DNA of 64,000 bases from contig JAYRJQ010000018.1 in assembly GCA_041906185.1 (NCBI GenBank), positions 49,818-113,817 on the forward strand, written 5' to 3'. Positions 16,722 to 23,542 of the stretch are shown here, in pieces (position 1 is the stretch's first letter; each line of letters begins with the position of its first letter). Position numbers and translations under genes: made by a program. Below the pieces are notes generated by a model. That model was not told where the DNA came from. It saw only the letters and a program-made list of their open reading frames with translations, and did no database searches. This stretch comes from Roseateles_B sp041906185 (GTDB lineage: Bacteria; Pseudomonadota; Gammaproteobacteria; Burkholderiales; Burkholderiaceae_C).

Positions 16722-17213
16722 TACCTTTTGACGTCATCTGATGAGTCACCGAGCCGCCTCGGAGGGGCAGACCGGCTCGGGCAATCCAGCAGCGAGACGA
16801 TGGACGGGCGCCAGGGCTCGTTGCATGAGCGGCATGGTGCAGACCCGGCGATGCCTCGACACGCGACTTCAGACGAACTGCGCCAGCCGACGCGTCAGGC
16901 GCAGCGGCGGCGGCTGAAGCGCAAGGCGTCCTGGATGCCGCGTGCCCTGGCGCCTGCCGGCATGCGACGGTCTGTCCAGCAGCGCTTGCGGGGGTCAGGT
17001 CTTGCCATTTGCAGCAGGCGCGCGGCGAGGGGCCTTGCTGTGCCCGGCGCTGTCGAGGCTGCAGGCGCTGACGAGCGCCGCGTGCGACGGCGAGCAACGC
17101 AGGTCGGCGTTACGGCCCACACGGATGCCTCCACGCGCGGGATCGAGCGTCTGTCTCCCGACAGACCCAGCCCCAGCCCCTGATGCAGCGGGCCCACGCG
17201 AGGCCCAGACAGC
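16722..17213. other. Non-coding stretch without recognised genes
   Basis: About 490 bases between the DUF5694-like gene and the tRNA-Pro terminator. Open frames here have no recognisable domains or ribosome-binding sites. It opens with TGACGTCA (16729-16736) close to the gene start, possibly regulatory. Nothing else could be supported. Confidence 0.4.
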
Positions 17214-17243
17214 AAAAAGCCCGGTACTTTTCAGTACCGGGCT
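17214..17243 (-). terminator. Intrinsic terminator of tRNA-Pro
   Basis: Perfect 10-bp stem AGCCCGGTAC/GTACCGGGCT with a 6-base loop, followed on the minus strand by TTTTTGC, 12 bases past the tRNA 3' end. Confidence 0.9.
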
Positions 17244-17255
17244 CGTGCTTATCTT

Positions 17256-17332
17256 TGGTCGGGGTGGCGGGATTCGAACTCGCGACCCCTTGCACCCCAT
17301 GCAAGTGCGCTACCAGGCTGCGCTACACCCCG
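17256..17332 (-). tRNA. tRNA-Pro (GGG anticodon)
   Basis: 77-nt cloverleaf on the minus strand. The 7-bp acceptor CGGGGTG/CACCCCG, D arm GCGCAGCCTGGTAGCGC, anticodon stem CTTGC/GCAAG around loop ATGGGGT (anticodon GGG), and T arm with GTTCGAATC are all present. A discriminator A and an encoded CCA end complete it. Located downstream of merR as in many Burkholderiales. Confidence 0.97.
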
Positions 17333-17361
17333 ACGAAGAAGAAAGATTATAGAACGATTTT

Positions 17362-17838
17362 TTAGAGTTGTGCAAGTAGTGTCGAACGAATTGCCAATAA
17401 TTCTTCGCGCACCTGCTCCAGGCTCAGTTTCTCCACGCTGACGCTCAGGCGGGCGGACTCGTGCTTGTCGGCGGCCATGGCCATCGCCTGGCTGTGCGAG
17501 GCCTCGAGGGCGTGCAGCTCCTCGGCCAGCGCCTCGGCGGCGACGGCCTCCTCGTGGAAGCTGGCAGCCGTCTCCGGGCGAGCCAGACCATCGGCCAGCT
17601 GGTTGCGGGCCCCGCTGATGGTGAAGCCCTGGTCATAGAGCAGGTCACGGATCCGGCGGATCAGCAGCACCTCGTGGTGCTGGTAATAGCGCCGGTTGCC
17701 GCGCCGCTTCATGGGCTTGAGCTGCGTGAACTCCTGCTCCCAGTAGCGCAGCACATAGGGCTTCACGCCGCACAGCTCGCTCACCTCACCGATGGTGAAG
17801 TAGCGTTTGGCGGGAATGGCGGGAAGCGCTTTGTCCAT
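17362..17838 (-). CDS. MerR family transcriptional regulator
   Basis: 158 residues: N-terminal MerR winged helix (KRYFTIGEVSELCGVKPYVL, then RYWEQEF and NRRYYQHHEV) and a C-terminal coiled coil without metal-binding cysteines, so the effector is unknown. It follows ihfA by 34 bases and is a conserved partner of the pheST-ihfA cluster in betaproteobacteria. ATG 17838 is used; an in-frame TTG nine bases upstream is less likely. Cytoplasmic DNA-binding dimer. Confidence 0.85.
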   Translation of the reverse strand: MDKALPAIPAKRYFTIGEVSELCGVKPYVLRYWEQEFTQLKPMKRRGNRRYYQHHEVLLIRRIRDLLYDQGFTISGARNQLADGLARPETAASFHEEAVAAEALAEELHALEASHSQAMAMAADKHESARLSVSVEKLSLEQVREELLAIRSTLLAQL

Positions 17839-17872
17839 TGAAATCAAGGGCTTCAGGTGGGGAGGTCAGACT

Positions 17873-18241
17873 CTACTCGAAGTCCTCGTCGCCGGGAACA
17901 TCCCCCTGCACCACCCCCTTGAGTTTGTGGCTCGCATGGAAGGTCACGACGTTGCGCGCCTTGATGGGGATGGACTCGCCCGTGCGCGGGTTGCGGCCCG
18001 GGCGCGGCGCCTTGCGACGGATGTTGAAATTGCCGAATCCCGACAGCTTCACTTCGCGCCCCTGCACCAGGCTGTCATGGATGATGTCGAAGAAGGCCTC
18101 GACCATGTCCTTGGACTCGCGCTTGTTCAGGCCCAGCTTGTCGAACAGCAGTTCGGCCAGCTCCGCCTTGGTCAGCGTGGGCGTCTCCAGGCTGGGCAAC
18201 AGCACCGGGCCGCCCGCTGGTTTCATCTCGTCCGTGCTCAT
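17873..18241 (-). CDS. ihfA: Integration host factor subunit alpha
   Basis: 122 residues of the HU/IHF family, longer than the usual ~100 because of an N-terminal extension before TLTKAELAELLFDKLGL. The beta-arm region with GRNPRTGESIPI carries the DNA-intercalating Pro; the KLSGFGNF motif is intact. As a heterodimer with IhfB it bends DNA in transcription and recombination. It lies 14 bases after pheT and is probably co-transcribed. Confidence 0.93.
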   Translation of the reverse strand: MSTDEMKPAGGPVLLPSLETPTLTKAELAELLFDKLGLNKRESKDMVEAFFDIIHDSLVQGREVKLSGFGNFNIRRKAPRPGRNPRTGESIPIKARNVVTFHASHKLKGVVQGDVPGDEDFE

Positions 18242-18255
18242 GCGAAAGCTCCTCC

Positions 18256-20679
18256 TCAGGCGCGCAGGCGCGCGCCCAGCTTTTCACCCAGGGCTGCCAG
18301 CACCGTGGCCACGGCCTGCTCGATGCGCTCGTCCGTCAGCGTGGCTTCGTCGTCCAGCAGTTCCAGACGGATCGCCATGCTGCGCTCACCTTCCTTCAGG
18401 TCGCCGCTGGGCTGCGCCGGCTTGAAGATGTCGAAAAGACGCGCCGAGCGTACCAGGGCATCGCCAGCCGTGCCGATGGTTTGCATCAAGGATTCATGCG
18501 TGACGGCTTCCGAGACGATCACGGCGATGTCACGCAGCACCGCCTGCTGGCGCGGCACGCCCTGCCCCACCGGCAGCGTGCGGGCGAGCACGGCATCCAG
18601 CTCGAGCTCGAACAGCACCGGCGCGCCGGCGCCCTGAGGCAATTCGTAGGCCTGACGCCACTTCGGGTGCAGCTCGCCGACCACGCCGATGGGCTGGCCA
18701 TCGAGCTCCACACGGGCGCTGCGGCCCGGATGCAGCGCGGGGTGCTCGGCCGCGACGAAGCGCAGCTGGCGCGGCGCGAACAGGGCTTCGAGGTCCCCCT
18801 TCACGTCGAAGAAGTCCACGGCGCGGTCGCGCTGGCTCCACTGCGCCTGATCGGCCGGACCGAAGGCCAGGCCGCCGAGGCGCATGGGCTGGGCGATGCC
18901 GGCCACGCTCGACGCGCCCGTCTGCACCGCGGCGTCACGCAGGAACACGCGGCCGATCTCGAACACGCGCACGCGGCTCGCCTTGCGGGCCAGGTTGTGG
19001 CGCAGCACGTTCAGCAGGCTGCCCATCAGGCTGGTGCGCATCACCGAGAGCTGGCTGGTGATGGGGTTCAGCAGGCGGATCGGGTGCTCCTGCCCCGCCA
19101 GCTCACGCTCCCAGCGCTCCTCGACGAAGCTGAAGTTGATGGTTTCGAAGTAGTCCCGGGCGGCCACGGCGTGGCGCAGGGCGTGCACGCCCCGGCGCGA
19201 TTCCGAGCGCGTCTTGGCCACGACGGGCGCCAGCGGCGGCGTCGACGGCAGCTGGCCGTAGCCCATCACGCGGATGACTTCCTCGATGAGGTCTTCCTCG
19301 ATGGCGATGTCGAAGCGCCAGCTCGGCGGCGTGACGGTCAGCGTGCCCTCGCCTTCGGTGAAGGGCAGGCCCAGACGGCGGAACACGCCGGCGCAGTCCG
19401 CCTGCGTGACCGGCATGCCGATCACCTTGGCGGCGCGCGCCACGCGCAGCGTCACGGGCTTGGGCGCGGGCATGTTGACGCGCTGGTCCACCAGCGGGCC
19501 GGCCTCGCCGCCGCAGATCTCGAGCACCAGCTGGGTGATGCGCTCGATGTGCTCGGCGATGCTTTCGGGATCGACACCGCGCTCGAAGCGGTGGCCGGCG
19601 TCAGTGCTGAAGTTGTAGCGGCGGCCACGGCCCATGACGGCCTCGGGCCACCAGAAGGCGGCCTCGATGTAGACATTGCGGGTGTCGTCGGACACGGCCG
19701 TGTGGTCGCCGCCCATGATGCCGGCGAGCGACTCGACCCGGCTGGCATCCGCGATCACACCGACCTTCTCATCGAGCTCGACGGTGCTGCCGTTCAGCAG
19801 CTTGAGCTGCTCGCCGGCCTTGGCCCAGCGGACGATCAGCTCGCGGTCGATCTTGTCGAGGTCGAAGATGTGCGAGGGGCGGCCCAGCTCGAACATCACG
19901 TAGTTGGAGATGTCCACCAGGGCCGAGACCGAGCGCTGGCCGCAGCGGGCCAGGCGCTGGACCATCCAGTCCGGGGTCTTGGCCTTGTGGTTGACGTTGC
20001 GCACCACGCGGCCGGCAAAGCGGCCGCAGAGGTCCGGGGCCTCCACGCGCACGGGCACGGTCTGGTCGACCACCGGCGTCACCGGCGTGATGGCCGGCAG
20101 GGTGAGCGGCGCGCCGGTCAGCGCGGCCACCTCGCGGGCCACGCCCAGCACCGAGAGGCCGTGGCCCAGATTGGGCGTGAGCTTCAGCGTGAAGAGCGTG
20201 TCGTCCAGGTTCAGGAACTGGCGAATGTTCTGGCCAACGGGGGCATCCAGAGGCAGCTCCAGCAGGCCGCCGTGCTCGTCGCTGAGCTGCAGCTCGCGAG
20301 CGGAGCACAGCATGCCGAAGCTCTCGACGCCGCGCAGCTTGCCGACCTTGATCAGGAAAGGCTTGCCGTCTTCGCCCGGGGGCAGCTCGGCGCCCACGGT
20401 GGCCAGCGGCACCTTGATGCCGGCGCGTGCGTTCGGGGCGCCGCAGACGATCTGCAGCGGCTCCGCGCCACCGGCGTTGACCTTGCAGACCCGCAGCTTG
20501 TCGGCGTTAGGGTGCTGTTCGGCTTCCAGGATCTCGGCGACGACGATGCCGCTGAAGGGCGGCGCCGCCGGGCTCAGCTCCTCGACTTCCATGCCGGACA
20601 TGGTCAGCAGCGAAGCCAGCTCTTGGGTGTTGAGGGACGGATTGCAGAAGGCCCGCAGCCAGGACTCAGGGAATTGCAT
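18256..20679 (-). CDS. pheT: Phenylalanyl-tRNA synthetase beta subunit
   Basis: 807 residues, the full bacterial PheT length. N-terminal tRNA-binding EMAP-like domain (about 40-150), B3/B4 editing domain (about 210-370), B5 domain, catalytic-like core, and a C-terminal FDX-ACB domain (about 710-807). With PheS it forms the alpha2beta2 enzyme that charges tRNA-Phe. About 70 bases separate it from pheS. Confidence 0.97.
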   Translation of the reverse strand: MQFPESWLRAFCNPSLNTQELASLLTMSGMEVEELSPAAPPFSGIVVAEILEAEQHPNADKLRVCKVNAGGAEPLQIVCGAPNARAGIKVPLATVGAELPPGEDGKPFLIKVGKLRGVESFGMLCSARELQLSDEHGGLLELPLDAPVGQNIRQFLNLDDTLFTLKLTPNLGHGLSVLGVAREVAALTGAPLTLPAITPVTPVVDQTVPVRVEAPDLCGRFAGRVVRNVNHKAKTPDWMVQRLARCGQRSVSALVDISNYVMFELGRPSHIFDLDKIDRELIVRWAKAGEQLKLLNGSTVELDEKVGVIADASRVESLAGIMGGDHTAVSDDTRNVYIEAAFWWPEAVMGRGRRYNFSTDAGHRFERGVDPESIAEHIERITQLVLEICGGEAGPLVDQRVNMPAPKPVTLRVARAAKVIGMPVTQADCAGVFRRLGLPFTEGEGTLTVTPPSWRFDIAIEEDLIEEVIRVMGYGQLPSTPPLAPVVAKTRSESRRGVHALRHAVAARDYFETINFSFVEERWERELAGQEHPIRLLNPITSQLSVMRTSLMGSLLNVLRHNLARKASRVRVFEIGRVFLRDAAVQTGASSVAGIAQPMRLGGLAFGPADQAQWSQRDRAVDFFDVKGDLEALFAPRQLRFVAAEHPALHPGRSARVELDGQPIGVVGELHPKWRQAYELPQGAGAPVLFELELDAVLARTLPVGQGVPRQQAVLRDIAVIVSEAVTHESLMQTIGTAGDALVRSARLFDIFKPAQPSGDLKEGERSMAIRLELLDDEATLTDERIEQAVATVLAALGEKLGARLRA

Positions 20680-20750
20680 GGGATTCTCGTCAGCGTGTTC
20701 GGTGGTGTTCTTGCGATGCTTGCGATGCGTGTGATCGAGGCAAGGCGGGC

Positions 20751-21794
20751 TTACTTGAACTGGCTCAGGAAGCGCAGGTCGCCCTCGAAGAACAGGCGCA
20801 GGTCATTCACGCCGTAGCGCAGCATGGCCAGGCGGTCGATGCCGGAGCCGAAGGCGAAGCCGATGTAGCGCTCCGGGTCCAGGCCCATGTTGCGGATCAC
20901 CTGCGGGTGCACCTGGCCGGCGCCGGAGACCTCCAGCCAGCGGCCCTTCAGCGGACCGGTCTCGAACATGATGTCGATCTCGGCGCTGGGCTCGGTGAAG
21001 GGGAAGTAGCTCGGGCGGAAGCGCAGCTGCAGCGCGTCCGTCTCGAAGAAGGCCGTGATGAAGTTCAGGTAGACCGACTTCAGGTCCTTGAAGCTGATGT
21101 TCTCGCCGACCCACAGGCCTTCGACCTGGTGGAACATGGGCGAGTGCGTGGCGTCGCTGTCCACACGGTAGGTGCGGCCCGGGGCGATCACGCGGATCTC
21201 GGGCATCGTGTCCTGCCCCGCATAACGCTTGGCGTGGGCCTGCGCGTAGCGGATCTGCATGGGGCTCGTGTGCGGGCGCAGGTTGAACCAGCGGCCGCCT
21301 TCGTCCTTCATGTCCACGTAGAACGTGTCCTGCATGGAGCGGGCCGGGTGGTTCTCGGGGTTGTTCAGCGAGGAGAAGCTGAACCAGTCCGTCTCGATCT
21401 CCGGGCCGTCGGCCACGTCGAAGCCCATGGAGCCGAAGATGGCCTCGATGCGTTCCATGGCCCGCGTGATCGGGTGCAGGCCGCCGGTGCCGCGCTGGCG
21501 GCCGGGCAGCGTCACGTCCAGCGCCTCGGCCTTGAGCTGCTTCTCCAGCTCGGCGTCCGCGAGGGCCTGGCGGCGCGCGTTCAGCGCGGCCTCGATGCCC
21601 TGCTTGAGCTGGTTGATCTCGGCGCCGCGGGTCTTCTTCTCCTCGACCGGCAGCGCGGCCAGACCCTTCATCAGCTCGGTCACCTGGCCGGACTTGCCCA
21701 GGAATCGCGCCTTGGCGTTCTCCAGGTCGGCAGGGGTGGAGGCCTGGGCAAATTCAGCCTGGGCGCTTTGCAGCAATTGGGCGAGGTCGTTCAT
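20751..21794 (-). CDS. pheS: Phenylalanyl-tRNA synthetase alpha subunit
   Basis: 347-residue class II catalytic subunit. N-terminal coiled coil (about 1-90), then motif 1 region, motif 2 (FHQVEGLWVGENISFKDL), and motif 3 (GFAFGSGIDRLAML). HPITRAMERIEAIFGSMGF is also typical. The start MNDLAQLLQ fits the family; the frame is open upstream but without homology. The ribosome-binding site is weak. Preceded by an intrinsic terminator/attenuator-like region in the rplT-pheS spacer. Confidence 0.97.
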   Translation of the reverse strand: MNDLAQLLQSAQAEFAQASTPADLENAKARFLGKSGQVTELMKGLAALPVEEKKTRGAEINQLKQGIEAALNARRQALADAELEKQLKAEALDVTLPGRQRGTGGLHPITRAMERIEAIFGSMGFDVADGPEIETDWFSFSSLNNPENHPARSMQDTFYVDMKDEGGRWFNLRPHTSPMQIRYAQAHAKRYAGQDTMPEIRVIAPGRTYRVDSDATHSPMFHQVEGLWVGENISFKDLKSVYLNFITAFFETDALQLRFRPSYFPFTEPSAEIDIMFETGPLKGRWLEVSGAGQVHPQVIRNMGLDPERYIGFAFGSGIDRLAMLRYGVNDLRLFFEGDLRFLSQFK

Positions 21795-21930
21795 CGCGGC
21801 GGCGGACTCGTATTCGTTGGCGGGGGCGTGAGGCCCCTGGATCGCCGGGCGCAAACCCGGCGGGGGTGTCGATCCTGCAGCACCTCGGCGGCGGGCCGGC
21901 GGCGCGTCAGGGCGACGAATCTGGGCAATG

Positions 21931-22030
21931 AGAAAAATGAGAAAAGGCCGAACACCAGGGTGTCGGCCTTCAAGAGGTGCGCACCCTGGTCTTGCAACCA
22001 GGGCCGCCCGGATGCGGCTTGCACCGCATC
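21931..22030 (-). promoter_or_regulatory. Attenuator-like structured spacer between rplT and pheS
   Basis: Minus-strand order: hairpin A (22030-22011, GATGCGG/CCGCATC), hairpin B (22003-21984, CCCTGGT/ACCAGGG), then an intrinsic terminator (21970-21944, 12-bp stem with one bulge) followed by TTTTCTCATTTTTC. ACCAGGGTG (21990-21982) is fully complementary to CACCCTGGT (21962-21954), a pairing that would break both hairpin B and the terminator. No Phe-rich leader peptide precedes it. Confidence 0.6.
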
Positions 22031-22037
22031 AGGACAT

Positions 22038-22394
22038 TTAGGCGAGAGCGGCCTTCACCTTGGCGAAGATGCTGGCAAAGCCAGCCGGATCGTTGACGGC
22101 CAGATCAGCCAGGACCTTGCGGTCGATGTCGATCTGGGCCTTCTTCAGGCCGGCCACGAACTTGCTGTAGCTCAGACCCAGGCCACGGCTTGCTGCGTTG
22201 ATACGAGCAATCCACAGCTGGCGGAACACGCGCTTCTTGGCACGGCGGTCACGGTAGGCGTACTGGCCCGCCTTCATCACCGCCTGCTTGGCGATGCGGA
22301 AAACGTTCTTACGACGACCACGGAAGCCCTTGGCCAGAGCCAGGACCTTCTTGTGACGAGCACGTGCGGTAACACCACGTTTGACGCGAGGCAT
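22038..22394 (-). CDS. rplT: 50S ribosomal protein L20
   Basis: 118 residues, standard L20 length, starting MPRVKRGVTARARHKKVL. It binds 23S rRNA domain II and is needed early in 50S assembly; in enterobacteria L20 also represses its own operon through the rpmI leader. AAGGAGATACAAC precedes the ATG. It lies 24 bases after rpmI. Confidence 0.99.
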   Translation of the reverse strand: MPRVKRGVTARARHKKVLALAKGFRGRRKNVFRIAKQAVMKAGQYAYRDRRAKKRVFRQLWIARINAASRGLGLSYSKFVAGLKKAQIDIDRKVLADLAVNDPAGFASIFAKVKAALA

Positions 22395-22418
22395 GTTGTA
22401 TCTCCTTAATTCGCGGGA

Positions 22419-22622
22419 TTACAGACCGGCATAGGGCAGCATCGAAGCGATGTGACCCATGTTGGTTTCATGCACGTTCACGGCGCCGCGGAGCTGGCGC
22501 TTGTTCTTCGTGGTCTTCTTGGTCAGGATGTGGCGCTTGTACGCCTGACCGCGCTTGACGGTACCACCCGGACGGACGCGGAAACGCTTCTTGGCGCCGC
22601 TCTTGGTCTTCATTTTGGGCAT
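22419..22622 (-). CDS. rpmI: 50S ribosomal protein L35
   Basis: 67 residues beginning MPKMKTKSGAKKRFRVRPGG, typical L35. The open frame extends 17 codons upstream but AAAAGGAG six bases before 22622 fixes the start. Preceded by an unusually long, hairpin-rich spacer after infC. Confidence 0.98.
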   Translation of the reverse strand: MPKMKTKSGAKKRFRVRPGGTVKRGQAYKRHILTKKTTKNKRQLRGAVNVHETNMGHIASMLPYAGL

Positions 22623-22758
22623 GACTGCTCCTTTTAAGTGCGTCCCCTGGGGCGGTTGCGGGACTCGCAACACTTGCCAGCCTCAGGGAGACTAATAAGC
22701 CCGCCGACGACCAGATCGACGGGCCTGAACCAGTTGTCGGCAAAGCACCGACCACGAT

Positions 22759-22909
22759 GTCGCCCAAGGGGCGACCAAAACCTTCGACGGCGAGGCCTTT
22801 CGGCCGTCCGCCGGGCCGCCCCAAGGACGGCCTCTTGCAATCAAAACCGGGCCAGCGCCCGGTTGTGATTGCACCCCCTCGGGGGGTGGGCCTGCGTATC
22901 CGCAGGCCC
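22759..22909 (-). repeat. Run of five hairpins in the infC-rpmI spacer
   Basis: The 303-base spacer holds stems at 22759-22775 (GTCGCCC/GGGCGAC), 22802-22832 (GGCCGTCC/GGACGGCC), 22837-22872 (16 bp with one mismatch, loop CAGC), 22872-22888 (CACCCCC/GGGGGTG) and 22888-22909 (GGGCCTGCG/CGCAGGCCC). The rest of the spacer (22623-22758) shows no gene. Confidence 0.6.
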
Positions 22910-22913
22910 GGGG
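22872..22913. repeat. Palindromic intergenic element with CCCCCTCGGGGGG core (copy 2)
   Basis: Same architecture as the copy after nirS: CCCCC-TC-GGGGG hairpin, a second GC-rich stem-loop with a 4-base loop, then GGGGG, ending 12 bases before the infC stop. It overlaps the last two hairpins of the spacer. Confidence 0.5.
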
Positions 22914-22925
22914 GTCAACATGACC

Positions 22926-23471
22926 TCAACGCTTTTTAGGCGCCAAAACCATGATCATCTGCCGCCCTTCCAGCTTGGGCATGTGCTCGACGACCGCCAC
23001 ATCCGCCAGCTCGTCACGGATGCGCTCCAGCAGCCGCATGCCGATGTCCTGGTGGGTGATTTCGCGACCGCGGTAACGCAGCGTCACCTTGCCCTTGTCA
23101 CCATCCTCGGCGATGAAGCGGCGCAGATTGCGCATCTTGATCTGGTAGTCGCCTTCGTCCGTGCCCGGACGGAACTTGACTTCCTTGACCTCGACGACCT
23201 TCTGCTTGGCCTTGGCCTCGGCCGCGCGCTTCTGCTCCATGTACTTGAACTTGCCGTAGTCCATCAGCCGGCAGACCGGCGGATTGGCGGTGGCAGAGAT
23301 CTCGACGAGATCCACATCCATGTCGCCCGCCATGCGCAGGGCTTCCTGGATGCTCACGACACCGATGGGCTCGTTCTCGGGGCCGTTCAGACGGACCTCG
23401 GGAGCAAGGATTTCACGGTTCAGCCGATGCTTGCGCTCGGGAATCGCACGACGGTCAGCAAAAGTAGCGAT
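22926..23471 (-). CDS. infC: Translation initiation factor IF-3 (AUC start)
   Basis: 181 residues if read from an ATC codon (minus strand, 23471-23469). The product begins IATFADRRAIPERKHRLNRE, the expected IF3 N-terminus; no ATG, GTG or TTG exists in frame before the GTG inside the N-domain, and starting there would delete about 40 essential residues. AAAGGG lies eight bases upstream. The rare start is the basis of IF3 self-regulation in other bacteria, because IF3 rejects non-AUG/GUG/UUG starts. The C-domain ends RQMIMVLAPKKR. The gene lies 71 bases after thrS. Confidence 0.92.
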   Translation of the reverse strand: MATFADRRAIPERKHRLNREILAPEVRLNGPENEPIGVVSIQEALRMAGDMDVDLVEISATANPPVCRLMDYGKFKYMEQKRAAEAKAKQKVVEVKEVKFRPGTDEGDYQIKMRNLRRFIAEDGDKGKVTLRYRGREITHQDIGMRLLERIRDELADVAVVEHMPKLEGRQMIMVLAPKKR

Positions 23472-23542
23472 GGTGCCACCCTTTCAACGAGCCCAAGGCA
23501 AGGGGCCCAGCAATAAGCAAAAGCGCGCCCAATGCAGGCTCT

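Noticed and set aside
18481..20817. Long plus-strand open frame opposite pheT
   Set aside because: The translation is low-complexity Ala/His/Gln/Arg typical of antisense frames in GC-rich DNA, and pheT is certain here.
21791..22024. Phe-rich frame (VFGLFSFFSL) in the rplT-pheS spacer as a pheM-like leader
   Set aside because: The Phe codons come from the U tract after the terminator, so they are downstream of the hairpin, not in a leader position, and there is no ribosome-binding site.
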